DNA from: Clostridiales bacterium
Lineage (GTDB): Bacteria > Bacillota > Clostridia > Lachnospirales > Lachnospiraceae
Assembly (NCBI GenBank): GCA_015655075.1
Contig: JAATFT010000049.1
Span: 62,001 to 126,000 of the forward strand
Direction: 5' to 3'
DNA: 64,000 nucleotides
A program made the position numbers and the translations under genes. Shown piece by piece: positions 26,959-37,456 of the stretch. The stretch's first letter is position 1. Each line of letters begins with the position of its first letter. A model generated the notes under the pieces. It saw only the letters and a program-made list of their open reading frames with translations. It made no database searches and had not been told where the DNA came from.

Positions 26959-27593
26959 AATTATTTCCTCCCTTTCTCAATTGCTTTCCTATCTTTTTGA
27001 TATTATTAGTATTACTATTTTGCTTACATTTGCCGATTGTCAGATATTTTCATTTTTACATTGACATAATCATGCACCTCCTAGCGCGTGTTTGAAATTT
27101 ATGGAAAGTGTGGAATGATAAAGTTTTAAAAATTCAATAAAATCTGATGCTGTACAACCGATTGCCCGTATGCCAGGTTTTTTGCCATATGAAGCAGTTA
27201 TTAACTTTGATACCTTCAAAAAGGAGTAAGTTCAACAAGCTGCGGGCTATACAACAGCAATAATACTTGGAAATACCTGGTAACAACTTAATTTTACAGA
27301 TAATTGAATATATTGTCAATGTTTTTTGCTTATTCTACATGTTTTATGTCTATTCTACATATTTTAAATAATATATTCCATTTGTATTTATATTATTAGT
27401 TTATACTTGATTTCCATGTTCACGGATTACCGCTAAAAATTTATTGCTATAAAATCCCCAATAGATTATAATAATAATAATCAACAGAAAATGAAACTGC
27501 ACATATTAAGAATCCTATGTGCAGTGTAATTGTGCGTCTATTTTTAGGGAATAGCTACAGGCGATAATGATAATAAATAGGGGGGTAACAGGA
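26959..27593. other. Long gap without a confident gene
   Basis: It holds: a minus-strand AGGAGG followed by a five-codon frame (near 27062-27084); a remnant of a MITE-A end (GCGCGTGTTTGAAA at about 27085-27098); a plus-strand stretch (27125-27290) whose translation looks protein-like but is broken by a stop, perhaps a gene relic; a direct repeat TATTCTACAT (27331-27340 and 27351-27360); and a 9-bp hairpin CTGCACATA/TATGTGCAG (27498-27525). None of these is firm. Confidence 0.4.
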
Positions 27594-27821
27594 ATGATAA
27601 ATAATAGCTTAGGGAGTAAGTGCGATTTATTTGCGGAAAATTATCGGATTTTACATAAGAATTTTAAGTGGGATTATACCAAGATGCACTATCTGGGAGC
27701 CCTGCTGTATACGGACGCCGGTTTAACAGTCAATGTGGAGGCAATTAAAAGTGCAAAAGAAATCATTAAGAAGAATACGGGCGTGTTTTCCTCTTTTAAA
27801 ATATGCATAGAAAGGCAGTAA
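27594..27821 (+). pseudogene. Truncated DUF4003-like gene, N-terminal fragment
   Basis: The 75-aa product (MINNSLGSKCDLF...) resembles the start of DUF4003 proteins, including the LGALLYTDAGLTVNVE and KKNTGVFSSFK segments. Those proteins are about 300 aa or more. Here the frame ends right after that segment, one base before the pth start. A GGGGGG-containing site precedes the ATG at 27594. The abrupt end in the middle of a domain suggests a deletion that fused the remnant to pth. The family name is from memory of the motif and was not searched. Confidence 0.5.
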
Positions 27822-27822
27822 A

Positions 27823-28386
27823 ATGTACATTATTATCGGACTGGGCAATCCAACCAGGCAGTATCAGGCAACGAGGCATAACATCGGTTTTGATGTCATT
27901 TCCCGCATATCGGAGGACTATCATATTCCCCTGGATTTTAAAAAACATAAGGCAATATGCGGAAGGGGATTTATTGAAGAGGAAAAGGTAGTAATTGCAC
28001 AGCCCCAGACCTATATGAATTTAAGCGGGGAAAGTGTCAGGGAACTGGTGGACTTTTATAAAGTAACCCCGCAGGATATCATCGTAATCCATGATGACAT
28101 CAGCCTGGCGGCAGGGCAGCTACGCCTTCGGGAAAAGGGAAGTGCCGGCGGACATAACGGTATCAAAAGTATTATCAGCCATCTGGGCACCCAGGAATTT
28201 CCCAGGATTAAAATCGGCGTGGGGGATAAACCCGCCGGATGGGATTTGGCCGACTATGTACTGTCCCGTTTTAAAGAGGAGGAAGAGTCCGCCATCCGGG
28301 ATGCCGTTAAGAAATCCTCAGAGGCTGTAAAATCCATAATAAAAGATGGAATGGAATCGGCCATGAACATCTATAATAGAAAATAA
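27823..28386 (+). CDS. pth: Peptidyl-tRNA hydrolase
   Basis: It releases peptides from drop-off peptidyl-tRNA. The 187-aa protein has IIGLGNPTRQYQATRHNIGFDVI (catalytic His in RHNIG), the QPQTYMNLSGESV motif, VIHDDISL (catalytic Asp) and GSAGGHNGIKSI. The start lies one base after the truncated gene upstream, with AAAGG, so translation may depend on that remnant frame. pth next to mfd is the conserved order in Firmicutes. Confidence 0.96.
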   Translation: MYIIIGLGNPTRQYQATRHNIGFDVISRISEDYHIPLDFKKHKAICGRGFIEEEKVVIAQPQTYMNLSGESVRELVDFYKVTPQDIIVIHDDISLAAGQLRLREKGSAGGHNGIKSIISHLGTQEFPRIKIGVGDKPAGWDLADYVLSRFKEEEESAIRDAVKKSSEAVKSIIKDGMESAMNIYNRK

Positions 28387-28467
28387 CAGAGTATTAAAAT
28401 ATAGCCCTTGAGCTTAAGCTTTAGGGGATTTTGCTATGGGTAATACCTGATAAAAGGAGGCAGCAGC

Positions 28468-31400
28468 TTGAAGACCTTTACCACCCCTCTGATGGAATTA
28501 AAAGAGTTTAATGACATAAAGAACAATTTAAAACGAAAAAACACGCCGATTCAGGTAACCGGTTGTATTGACTCACAGAAATGTCACCTTATCAGCGGTC
28601 TGAGTGAAGGCTATCTGTGGAAGTTGATTATAACCTATAATGACATAAAGGCTAAGGAAATCTATGAGGATTATAAATTATATGATAAAAATGTCTATCT
28701 GTATCCGGCAAAGGATATTATTTTTTACAGCGCGGATATTCATGGAAATGCAATTGTAAGGGATCGTTTAAAAATCCTTAAGCGTTTAATTGAAAAGGAG
28801 CCGGTTACGGTTATAACAACTTTAGACGGCGGTATGGATAAAATTCTCCCCTTGGATTTTATAAAAAAAAGAGTCGTTAATCTGAAGGAGGCAGGAAATC
28901 TGGACTTAACCAGACTTCAGACAGATTTAATCCATTTGGGGTATGAACGACAGGGACAGGTGGAGGGACCCGGGGAATACGCGGTCCGGGGCGGTATTCT
29001 GGACATCTTCCCACCGACGGAAGAATGCCCTTATCGTATTGAATTATGGGGCGACGAAGTGGATTCCATACGTTCCTTTGATATCAGCAGCCAAAGGTCC
29101 ATTGAACGAATGGAAAGCCTCTGTATTTATCCGGCGGCGGAGATGATTCTGGATCAGGACAGAATGGCGGCGGGATTTAAAAAGATAGACGACGAGAAAA
29201 GAGAATATGTAAAAAAACTTAAAGAACAGGGAAAGAGGGAGGAAGCCGCACGTATCGAGGAGATTACCTCGGAATTTAAGGAAAACCTGGAGAGCTTTCA
29301 GGGCTCTGTGGGAATTGACAGCTATATCAAGTATTTTTATAATAACACGGTTTCCTTTTTCGATTATTTTGACGGGGATAATTCGGTGATTTATTTGGAT
29401 GAGCCCGGCAGAATACAGGAAAAAGGGGAAGCGGTGGAAACGGAATTCAGGGAGGGCATGATAGGCAGGATTGAAAAAGGCTATATCCTTCCCGGTCAGA
29501 GTGATGTCATTTACGGCTATAAGGAGCTTTTGGCAGGCTTAAACCATAAAACCACATTATTGCTAAGCACCATGGATTATAAAATTCCTTATTTTACCAT
29601 CAAGAGCAGATGGGATTTTACGGTCCGTTCCATAAATCCTTATAATAATAATTTTGACATTCTGGTAAAGGATTTGCAGAAATGGAAGAAAAGCGGTTAC
29701 CGGGTCCTGCTGTTATCCGCATCCAGAACCCGGGCAAAACGCCTCAGTGAGGATTTAAGGGACCATGATTTAAATGCCTTTTACAGTGAGGACATGAACA
29801 GGGTCATCAAAAAGGGTGAAATTATGGTTATCTGCGGTAGCCTTCACCGTGGATTTGAATATCCTCTGATTAATCTTGTCATTATTTCCGAAAGTGATAT
29901 TTTTGGCGCGGAGAAGAAAAAAAGAAGAAAGTTTAAGGAATATGACGGTAAAAAGATACAAAGCTTTACGGATTTAAACATAGGCGATTATGTCGTCCAT
30001 GAAAACCATGGCTTAGGAATTTACCGGGGCATAGAAAAAATTGAAGTAGATAAGGTAACGAAGGATTATATTAAAATTGAATACGGCGGAGGAGGCGTGC
30101 TGTACATCCTTGCAACAGGCCTGGATGTGATACAGAAATATGCCGGTGCAGGCAGCAGGAAACCCAAATTAAATAAACTGAATTCGCCGGAATGGAAAAA
30201 TACCAAGGCAAAGGTCAGGGGAGCCGTTAAGGAAATTGCCAGGGAACTGGTGGAGTTATATGCCGCCCGCCAGGCAAAGGAAGGCTTCCAGTTTGATTGC
30301 GATACCGTATGGCAGAAGGAATTTGAAGAAATGTTTCCCTATGAGGAAACCGACGACCAGTTCAGGGCAATTGAAGAAACCAAACAGGATATGGAAAGCA
30401 AACGGATTATGGACCGGTTAATCTGCGGGGATGTGGGTTACGGCAAGACGGAGATTGCCATCCGTGCCGCTTTTAAAGCGGTTTCCTACGGCAAACAGGT
30501 GGTATTTTTAGTACCTACCACAATCTTAGCCCAGCAGCATTATAATACCTTTGTACAGAGAATGATGGATTTTCCCGTGAGCATTGATATGCTCTCCCGG
30601 TTTAAGACGGCCGCCCAGCAGAAAGCGGTAATAGAACGGTTAAGAAAAGGCAGTCTGGATATCGTAATCGGAACTCACAGGGTACTTTCAAAGGATGTCC
30701 AGTTTAAGAATCTGGGGCTGTTAATTGTGGATGAGGAACAGCGGTTTGGAGTCACCCATAAAGAAAAGATAAAACGGCTGAAAAAGGACGTGGATGTATT
30801 GACTCTTACTGCAACCCCGATTCCCAGGACTCTTCATATGAGCTTAATCGGCATAAGGGATATGAGCGTTTTAAATGAACCTCCGGTAGATCGGATGCCA
30901 ATTCAGACCTATGTCCTGGAACATAATGAAGAGATAATCAGGGAAGCCATACACCGGGAATTGGCCAGAAACGGACAGGTGTATTATGTATACAACCGGG
31001 TTGACGGCATTGATGAAATTGCCGGTAAGATAGCCAGGCTGGTGCCGGAGGCCAACGTATCCTTTGCCCATGGGCAAATGGGTGAACGGGAATTGGAGCG
31101 GATTATGTTTGACTTTATTAACGGTGAAATTGATGTCCTGGTATCCACCACCATTATTGAGACAGGGATTGACATTTCAAATGTAAATACCATGGTTATT
31201 GATGATGCGGACCGCCTTGGGCTTTCCCAGCTGTATCAGCTTCGGGGCAGGGTGGGAAGGTCCAGCCGCACCGCGTATGCATTTCTGATGTATAAAAGGG
31301 ATAAGATGTTAAAGGAAGTGGCTGAAAAAAGGCTTCAGGCCATCAAGGAATTTACGGAGCTTGGTTCAGGCTTTAAAGTTGCCATGCGGGATTTGGAAAT

Positions 31401-32010
31401 CCGGGGTGCCGGCAATTTATTAGGCGCACAGCAAAGCGGCCATATGGAAGCGGTGGGGTATGATCTGTACTGCAAGATGTTAAATGATGCCGTCCGTTCC
31501 ATGAAAGGCGAAGTACAGGAGGAGGAAACCTTTGATACTGCGGTGGATATGGACATTGATGCATTTATCCCGGCAACCTATATTAAAAGTGAATTTCAGA
31601 AGCTGGACATCTACAAGCGTATAGCCGAAATTGAAAATGAAGAGGAATTGCTGGATATGAGGGAGGAACTCCTGGACCGGTTCGGAGATATGCCTTCTTC
31701 CGTTGATAATTTATTGAATATAGCTTATATGAAATCCATCTGCCACAGTGTATATGTAACCTCCCTGGTATACCGGAACGAAGAGGTCAAGCTGGTTATG
31801 TATAATAAAGCAAAACTGAAGGTGGAGAAAATTCCGGAGCTGATTCACAAATATGAACCGTCCTTAAAACTGATACCGGAAGCCAACCCGTATTTTACTT
31901 ATTCCTTAAAGAAAACAGGGAAAACAGGCAAGATGGATGTCACAAGCCTATTTGATTATGTGAAAAAGCTGCTTTGTGATTTAAAACTATTGTTAGAAGA
32001 AGAAAAATAA
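28468..32010 (+). CDS. mfd: Transcription-repair coupling factor
   Basis: It removes stalled RNA polymerase and recruits nucleotide excision repair. The 1180-aa protein has the UvrB-like N-terminal module (YPAKDIIFYSADIHGNAIV, GEYAVRGGILDIFPP), the polymerase-interacting CarD-like domain (LNIGDYVVHENHGLGIYRGI), the RecG-like motor with Walker A GDVGYGKTE, DEEQRFG and TATPIPRTL, and the C-terminal TRCF domain. The start is TTG at 28468 with AAAGGAGG seven bases upstream. It is full length. Confidence 0.97.
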   Translation: MKTFTTPLMELKEFNDIKNNLKRKNTPIQVTGCIDSQKCHLISGLSEGYLWKLIITYNDIKAKEIYEDYKLYDKNVYLYPAKDIIFYSADIHGNAIVRDRLKILKRLIEKEPVTVITTLDGGMDKILPLDFIKKRVVNLKEAGNLDLTRLQTDLIHLGYERQGQVEGPGEYAVRGGILDIFPPTEECPYRIELWGDEVDSIRSFDISSQRSIERMESLCIYPAAEMILDQDRMAAGFKKIDDEKREYVKKLKEQGKREEAARIEEITSEFKENLESFQGSVGIDSYIKYFYNNTVSFFDYFDGDNSVIYLDEPGRIQEKGEAVETEFREGMIGRIEKGYILPGQSDVIYGYKELLAGLNHKTTLLLSTMDYKIPYFTIKSRWDFTVRSINPYNNNFDILVKDLQKWKKSGYRVLLLSASRTRAKRLSEDLRDHDLNAFYSEDMNRVIKKGEIMVICGSLHRGFEYPLINLVIISESDIFGAEKKKRRKFKEYDGKKIQSFTDLNIGDYVVHENHGLGIYRGIEKIEVDKVTKDYIKIEYGGGGVLYILATGLDVIQKYAGAGSRKPKLNKLNSPEWKNTKAKVRGAVKEIARELVELYAARQAKEGFQFDCDTVWQKEFEEMFPYEETDDQFRAIEETKQDMESKRIMDRLICGDVGYGKTEIAIRAAFKAVSYGKQVVFLVPTTILAQQHYNTFVQRMMDFPVSIDMLSRFKTAAQQKAVIERLRKGSLDIVIGTHRVLSKDVQFKNLGLLIVDEEQRFGVTHKEKIKRLKKDVDVLTLTATPIPRTLHMSLIGIRDMSVLNEPPVDRMPIQTYVLEHNEEIIREAIHRELARNGQVYYVYNRVDGIDEIAGKIARLVPEANVSFAHGQMGERELERIMFDFINGEIDVLVSTTIIETGIDISNVNTMVIDDADRLGLSQLYQLRGRVGRSSRTAYAFLMYKRDKMLKEVAEKRLQAIKEFTELGSGFKVAMRDLEIRGAGNLLGAQQSGHMEAVGYDLYCKMLNDAVRSMKGEVQEEETFDTAVDMDIDAFIPATYIKSEFQKLDIYKRIAEIENEEELLDMREELLDRFGDMPSSVDNLLNIAYMKSICHSVYVTSLVYRNEEVKLVMYNKAKLKVEKIPELIHKYEPSLKLIPEANPYFTYSLKKTGKTGKMDVTSLFDYVKKLLCDLKLLLEEEK

Positions 32011-32102
32011 TTTATAATAATAAAGAAAAAATGACAGAAAAATAGGTGACAGAAATAAACTTAAGTTTTTAATCAGAATTAGGCAGGAAACACCGCCTTT
32101 CC

Positions 32103-32265
32103 GGAGCATGTTTGAAAAATCATTGCACCGCTGTGACCGCCCCACTTTGGAGTATTCTGCGTCGGGGTTTTGGAAACGTGGGTCCCACTACGCTCTCTAA
32201 ATTGCTCCTTGCCTCCCGCAAATTGGAGCGTCCAGCCCGGCACAAGCATTTTTCAGACACACTCT
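32103..32265 (+). mobile_element. MITE-A family copy
   Basis: The element is 163 bp between mfd and the PrsA-like gene. It has ends GGAGCATGTTTGAAAAAT and ATTTTTCAGACACACTCT, and the internal blocks (ACCGCCCCACTTTG, CGCTCCTTGCCTCCC, CCAGCCCGGCACAAGC) are shared with the copies at 33481 and 48706. Confidence 0.75.
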
Positions 32266-32317
32266 GGATTGTACTACGAAGAAAAAATACCGCTTTGGCG
32301 GATGGATAGGAGTTCCC

Positions 32318-33466
32318 ATGAAGAATAGTATAAGAAAATTATTTATTTTAAACCTGCTGGCCGTAATGCTTGTAGCAGCCACGGCTTGTTCCGGGAAAAC
32401 CGGTGGAGATCAGGAAAGTACCAAAAACAATGCCGCATCGGAAGAGAACGGGAAGGATGAAACTTTGGATACAGGAAAAGAAACCACTGTTCCGGTGGAC
32501 AGCAGTATTTTTAAAAAAGTGGTTGTTAAAGTAGGAAAAGAGGAAGTAACCTACAGTGAAGCCGTGATTTATTTTCAATACATTAAAGCCCAATATGAAT
32601 CCTATTTTGGCGACCAGATATGGACCTATGATTTCGACGGCCAGAGCTTTGGGGAAATGGCGAAGCAGGAAATTATGAATATGATAGCCCAGACCAAGAT
32701 TGCCTGTGCTAAGGCGGATAAGTATGGTGTCGAGATTACGGAAGAGGACGAAGCCCAGATTAAAGAAAATGCAAAGACTATGTTTGCAGATATTACAGAA
32801 GAAGATAAGGCGCGTTACGGTCTGACTTTAGAACTTGCAGAGAAGTTCTACCATGATAATATGATTTTTGAAAAAGTATACGATGCCGCAACTGTGAATG
32901 TGGATACGGATGTTTCGGATGAAGAAGCCGAACAGATAACCATTGACCACCTGTTGGTCCTTACCACAAAAACGGATTCGAACGGCGAGAAAATATCTAT
33001 GAGCAAAGAAGAGAAAGAAAAAGCTTACAAAAAGGCAGAAGAATTGCTGAAACAGGCAAAGGAAACAGATAATTTTTATAACCTTGCGGAGGCGAATACC
33101 GAGGATTCCAATGTAGAATATACATTTGGCAAGGGTGAAATGGTAGAAGAATTCGAAGATGCGGCCTTTGCCCTAAAAACTGGAGAAATCAGCGATATTG
33201 TTGAAACCGAATACGGTTATCATATCTTATATTGTGTAAGTGATTATAATGAAGATGCAACCCTGGAGAAGAAAGAGGAAATCATTGCGAAAAGACAGGA
33301 TGACACCTTTAAAGATTTATATGCGGATTGGGTCACTGATCTTAATATTAATATTAATGAGAAAGTCTGGGGCAGCATGAATTTTGATTCGGAATCGGAA
33401 GAATCTGCGGAAGAACCAACCGGGGGCAATACCGGGGAAACCACAGGGGAATCAGCGGACAACTAG
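32318..33466 (+). CDS. Parvulin-type peptidyl-prolyl isomerase lipoprotein (PrsA-like foldase)
   Basis: This is an extracytoplasmic folding factor anchored to the membrane by lipid. The signal peptide ends in the lipobox AATACSG (Cys near 24). A SurA-N-like helical region ([23 protein letters not shown]...) is followed by the rotamase domain ([45 protein letters not shown]) and an acidic tail. The 382-aa length is usual for clostridial PrsA proteins. It lies between two MITE-A copies. Confidence 0.9.
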   Translation: MKNSIRKLFILNLLAVMLVAATACSGKTGGDQESTKNNAASEENGKDETLDTGKETTVPVDSSIFKKVVVKVGKEEVTYSEAVIYFQYIKAQYESYFGDQIWTYDFDGQSFGEMAKQEIMNMIAQTKIACAKADKYGVEITEEDEAQIKENAKTMFADITEEDKARYGLTLELAEKFYHDNMIFEKVYDAATVNVDTDVSDEEAEQITIDHLLVLTTKTDSNGEKISMSKEEKEKAYKKAEELLKQAKETDNFYNLAEANTEDSNVEYTFGKGEMVEEFEDAAFALKTGEISDIVETEYGYHILYCVSDYNEDATLEKKEEIIAKRQDDTFKDLYADWVTDLNININEKVWGSMNFDSESEESAEEPTGGNTGETTGESADN

Positions 33467-33480
33467 CGTGTCAGCACACC

Positions 33481-33642
33481 AGAGCGTGTTTGAAAAATCA
33501 TTGCACCGTTCTGACCGCCCCACTTTGCGGTACTCTGCGTCGCAATTACGGGAGCGTAGCACCACTACGCGCCCATAATCGCTCCTTGCCTCCCACAAAG
33601 TGGAGCATCCAGCCCGGCACAAGCATTTTTCAAACACACTCT
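33481..33642 (+). mobile_element. MITE-A family copy
   Basis: The element is 162 bp, starting 14 bases after the foldase stop codon. It has ends AGAGCGTGTTTGAAAAAT and ATTTTTCAAACACACTCT; the interior is largely palindromic (CCCCACTTTG ... CACAAAGTGG). ORFs crossing it on both strands are by-products of the repeat. Confidence 0.8.
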
Positions 33643-33658
33643 AGGCATATGCCTCTGA

Positions 33659-34201
33659 TTAAGATGCCTGTGCTTTGGTTTGGATGGTTTTTCCGGCCAA
33701 TATTACCAGCCGGGCGGTAGCAATGCCAAAAACTGCTCCGGCTAAAACATCCGTAGGATAATGGCAGAATAAATATACCCTGGAAAAACCAATCAGAAAA
33801 GCTAATAAATATGCCGGGATACCCCAATATTTATTGGAGTAAAAAATAACGGTGGCGGCGGTAAAGGATGACATGGTATGCCCGGAAGGGAAGGAAAAGG
33901 TGCCTGGTTTTTTAATAAGCATTTCAACATCCGGAAAACGGATAAAGGGTCTGTCCCTCGCAAATAATATTTTCAGGATTCTGTCTCCTAATAAATATTG
34001 AAAACTTAATGCGGTGGTTAACAAGATCCCGTAAGGTCTGGTCCTTTTATTCAGGAGCAGTAAAAAGGCAATGGCAATCCAGATTAAGCCCGAATCACCC
34101 AAAGAAGTAATTGCAATCATGGTTTTATCTAACAGGGGTGTATGTAAATGATTCAATGTATAAAATAATATGAATTCATCTGCCTGCTGAATTAAATTCA
34201 A
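33659..34201 (-). CDS. PAP2-family membrane phosphatase
   Basis: It is a multi-pass lipid phosphatase, probably for undecaprenyl pyrophosphate or phosphatidylglycerol phosphate recycling. The three acid-phosphatase motifs are present: KILFARDRP, PSGHTMSS and SRVYLFCHYPTDVLAG. Five or six hydrophobic segments cover most of the 180 aa. The start is set at TTG 34201 because AAAGGAG lies nine bases upstream; the longer ATG frame (34258) would translate across a repeat fragment and has no ribosome site. The natural substrate cannot be read from the sequence. Confidence 0.85.
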   Translation of the reverse strand: MNLIQQADEFILFYTLNHLHTPLLDKTMIAITSLGDSGLIWIAIAFLLLLNKRTRPYGILLTTALSFQYLLGDRILKILFARDRPFIRFPDVEMLIKKPGTFSFPSGHTMSSFTAATVIFYSNKYWGIPAYLLAFLIGFSRVYLFCHYPTDVLAGAVFGIATARLVILAGKTIQTKAQAS

Positions 34202-34250
34202 ATCTGTAATCTCCTTTCTGAACCTCGGCAATAAGCGAAAACCATGCTTT

Positions 34251-34293
34251 AGCTGCAAGCAAGCTTGAATTTCCTCGTTCTGCTTTCATTATA
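34251..34293. repeat. Partial copy of the palindromic repeat of 8.1-8.4 kb
   Basis: CTGCAAGCAAGCTTGAA followed by TTTCCTCGTTCTGCTTTCATTATATC matches the second palindrome and tail of the 86-bp unit. It lies upstream of the PAP2 gene. Confidence 0.6.
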
Positions 34294-34508
34294 TCGTAAT
34301 CCGGGTCTGTATAGAAGCCGGCGGCTTGTACTATTTAACAAAAATTTAAGCTTATTCTAATGATTCGGAGATTGACAAAGACAAATTCTGGGGTTAAGCT
34401 AACAATGGGTATAATTTAACGAATAATTGGGTGAAGGGTTCAGAAAATAATTGTTACGAAGGCCTTAAAACCGCCCGCGTGGTAAAAGTACACAGATAGG
34501 AGTCGGAG

Positions 34509-35285
34509 ATGATAGAAATTAAAAATTTAACCAAAGTTTATAAGCTTACCAAAAAACAGATGGCGGAACAAAAGACAAAGAGAAATATAAAAAAAGCGGC
34601 GGATAATATAAGCCTGTCTGCCAAAAAGGGTGAAATATACGGACTTCTGGGACCTAACGGGGCGGGCAAGACAACGGTCCTAAGATGTGTGGCAACATTA
34701 TTAAACCCCACAACCGGTGAAATAACCGTATGCGGCTGCGACACGGTGAAGGAACCAAAGAAGGTAAGGGAGTCCATTTCATTTTTAACCAATGAAATAA
34801 AACTGGATCCCCAGTTTTCACCGAAGTATATGTTTAATTTCTTTGGCAGGCTGCATGGGATGGATGACAAAACCATAGATGAGAGAAGAGAGTTATTATT
34901 TAACTATTTTGGCATCCAGGATTTTAGGGATAAAAAGATCAATGAGCTGTCAACAGGTATGAAACAGAAGGCCTCCATTGCGGTCAGCCTAGTTCATGAC
35001 CCGGAAGTGGTCATATTTGACGAGCCCACTAACGGGCTGGACATTGTGACGGCCAGGAGTGTGACCGATTATCTGAAATTATTAAAAGAAGAAGGAAAAG
35101 CGGTTATTGTCTCCACGCATATTATGTCCGAAGCAGAAAAACTGTGCGACCGAATCGGAATTATTATCAACGGCCGTAAGGTGATGGACGGAACGCTTTC
35201 TGAAATTCTCAAAGAAACAGGAACAGAGGATTTAGAGGATGCGTTCTTTGAACTTTACAAAGAATACAGTAAAGAGGAGGCTTAA
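34509..35285 (+). CDS. ABC exporter ATPase (NatA-like)
   Basis: The 258-aa nucleotide-binding protein of the ABC-2 exporter type has Walker A GPNGAGKTT, signature LSTGMKQKA, Walker B VVIFDEPTNGLD and the switch STHIMSEAE. An unusual Lys-rich insertion (KKQMAEQKTKRNIKKAADN) near residues 15-35 is also seen in NatA of Bacillus. It is followed by the NatB-like permease with one base between the stop codon and the next start. In Bacillus NatAB extrudes Na+; here the substrate is not established. Confidence 0.85.
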   Translation: MIEIKNLTKVYKLTKKQMAEQKTKRNIKKAADNISLSAKKGEIYGLLGPNGAGKTTVLRCVATLLNPTTGEITVCGCDTVKEPKKVRESISFLTNEIKLDPQFSPKYMFNFFGRLHGMDDKTIDERRELLFNYFGIQDFRDKKINELSTGMKQKASIAVSLVHDPEVVIFDEPTNGLDIVTARSVTDYLKLLKEEGKAVIVSTHIMSEAEKLCDRIGIIINGRKVMDGTLSEILKETGTEDLEDAFFELYKEYSKEEA

Positions 35286-35286
35286 T

Positions 35287-36510
35287 ATGAACGGAGCAAA
35301 ACAAATTATTAAAAAGGAATTGACCAGGGTGTTTACCGATAAAAAATTAGTTATCAGTTTATTTATATTGCCCGCGGTATTAATTATCGGAATCTATTAC
35401 TTTATGGGACAAATGCAGACGGCCATGGTAAATGAGATAGAAAAGCATGTTTCCACCATAGACATCCAGAATGTCCCGGAAGATTTTAAGGAAACTTTAG
35501 CCTCCTTAAAGTTTGATGCTCATATTCAGTATTTGGAACCGGATGAGGACCTTACGGCTGTTAAAAAAGATATTTTAAACGGAACTACCGACCTTTTGGT
35601 TGTATTTGAAGAGGATTTTTTAAATAAAGTCAGCACTTATGAAACCGGAGGCGTTATTCCCGAGGTAAAAACCTATTATAATAACTCAGAAGATTATTCA
35701 AATGCCGCCAGAAACAATTTTGTAGATACAGTACTATCCGCATACCAGCAAAAGCTTTTAAAGGAACGGTTTGAAGATATCGATCAGCTGACGGTGTTTC
35801 GTGTTGATGTGGATCCGGAATCTTCCGTTATTGTGGATGATAAAAAGGCTAAAGGAAAAATTTTCGGAATCCTGCTTCCCTACCTTATTACGCTGATGCT
35901 GTTTCAGGGAGCCATGAGCCTTGGAATTGATGCCATTACCGGGGAAAAAGAACGGGGGACTATGGCCAGCATGCTTTTAACGCCTTTAAATAGAAGAGAA
36001 ATCGTGGTAGGTAAGTTAATATCCGTATCCATACTTGCAGGCCTTTCAGCAGCCGTATACGCCGTTTCCATGGTATTTGCCATGCCGGTAATGGTAAGCG
36101 GCTTCGGGAGTGATAGTCTGGAAGGACTTAGTTTAAAATTCTCTGCCGTTCAGGTAGCGGAGCTTCTTGTCATATTAGCCGTCATGGTTTATTTATATGT
36201 TGCGATAGTTGCACTAGCTTCTGTGCTGGCCAAAACCGTCAAGGAAGCTTCTGCTTTTGTGTCCCCGATTTTAATCATTGTCCTTGTGGCCGGTATGGCT
36301 ACCATGTTTTCCGGCAATGAGGAAAAATCTTTGGGTATGTTTGCAATACCGGTATACGGAAACGCCATTTCCATACAAAATATTCTGACGGGAGAACTGA
36401 CGCCCGTGCAATTCACAGCCACCGTAGGCGGTACGCTGTTACTGGCTGTTATTTTAACCGTGTTAATAACCAAAGCCTTTAACAGTGAGAAAGTTATGTT
36501 CAATGCATAA
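35287..36510 (+). CDS. ABC-2 type permease (NatB-like)
   Basis: The 407-aa membrane protein has an N-terminal segment (LFILPAVLIIGIYYFMG), a large extracytoplasmic domain (about 45-185), then five or six segments including GILLPYLITLMLFQGAMSLGIDAITGEKERGTM, the ABC-2/CcmB hallmark loop. The start at 35287 has GAGGAGG upstream; the longer frame begins inside the ATPase gene. It pairs with the preceding ATPase as a NatAB-type exporter. Confidence 0.85.
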   Translation: MNGAKQIIKKELTRVFTDKKLVISLFILPAVLIIGIYYFMGQMQTAMVNEIEKHVSTIDIQNVPEDFKETLASLKFDAHIQYLEPDEDLTAVKKDILNGTTDLLVVFEEDFLNKVSTYETGGVIPEVKTYYNNSEDYSNAARNNFVDTVLSAYQQKLLKERFEDIDQLTVFRVDVDPESSVIVDDKKAKGKIFGILLPYLITLMLFQGAMSLGIDAITGEKERGTMASMLLTPLNRREIVVGKLISVSILAGLSAAVYAVSMVFAMPVMVSGFGSDSLEGLSLKFSAVQVAELLVILAVMVYLYVAIVALASVLAKTVKEASAFVSPILIIVLVAGMATMFSGNEEKSLGMFAIPVYGNAISIQNILTGELTPVQFTATVGGTLLLAVILTVLITKAFNSEKVMFNA

Positions 36511-36536
36511 TTTTAGACACATGCATGGGAGTTGAA

Positions 36537-37334
36537 ATGAATAATAAAACCGGAAACAGTAATAATAAAAGAAATATTAAATTGATACTGGAATATGACG
36601 GAAGTGCTTATGCCGGCTGGCAGCGTCTGGGCCTGATCTCCGGGAAGCGTTCCATTCAGGGCATATTGGAGGAATGCCTGTCCGGCTGTTTACAGGAAGA
36701 CATTAAGATAATCGGTTCCGGCAGAACGGACGCAGGCGTCCATGCCCTGGGACAGGTTGCTAATTTCCATTGCATTTCTAATCGGTCTGTAAAGGATATG
36801 ACGGCAGAATTAAATGTCCTTCTGCCGGGGGATATTAAAGTACACAATATGGAAGAGGTGGATGAAGAATTCCACAGCCGGTATTCTGCTAAAGCTAAGA
36901 CCTATGAATATCGTATTGATCAGGGTGAAGTACAGTCCGTATTTACCAGAAAATATACTTACCACGTACCGGAGCCTCTTGATATTAACGCCATGAATAG
37001 GGCCGCTGCCTTTTTAACCGGTATCCATGATTTTAAAGCTTTTTCAACCGACAGAAAAGACGGCGGATCTACGGTGAGGACAATTGAGAATATTAGAATA
37101 TACAGGCTGGAAGCTGCAAAATTTCGTAACCCTTCAAATGAGGCAAGAATTGCCATAACCGGCGACGGATTTCTTTACAATATGGTCAGAATTATAATGG
37201 GCACTTTAATAGAAATTGGGAAAGGAATAAAAAGGCCGGAGGATGTCCCGGTAATCCTGGAAGAAAAAAAGCGGCAGCAGGCAGGAATGACGGTAAGTTC
37301 CCAGGGTTTATTCCTTTTAGAAGTCAAATATTGA
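36537..37334 (+). CDS. truA: tRNA pseudouridine(38-40) synthase
   Basis: It isomerises uridines in the anticodon arm of many tRNAs. The 265-aa protein carries LEYDGSAYAGWQR and the catalytic Asp in GSGRTDAGVHALGQVANF, then YHVPEPLDI and GDGFLYNMVRIIMGTL. The ATG at 36537 has GGGAG five bases upstream and is preferred to the in-frame ATG at 36525. A short gap follows before spoVT. Confidence 0.95.
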   Translation: MNNKTGNSNNKRNIKLILEYDGSAYAGWQRLGLISGKRSIQGILEECLSGCLQEDIKIIGSGRTDAGVHALGQVANFHCISNRSVKDMTAELNVLLPGDIKVHNMEEVDEEFHSRYSAKAKTYEYRIDQGEVQSVFTRKYTYHVPEPLDINAMNRAAAFLTGIHDFKAFSTDRKDGGSTVRTIENIRIYRLEAAKFRNPSNEARIAITGDGFLYNMVRIIMGTLIEIGKGIKRPEDVPVILEEKKRQQAGMTVSSQGLFLLEVKY

Positions 37335-37456
37335 TCTCCTGAATATAAAAATTTTACTAAAATTATATATATTAACGTATAAATTTTTCCTTTTGACAAA
37401 CAATAATAACCATAAGTACCACATTATGAATATCATGCAAAATGGAGGAATTAAAT

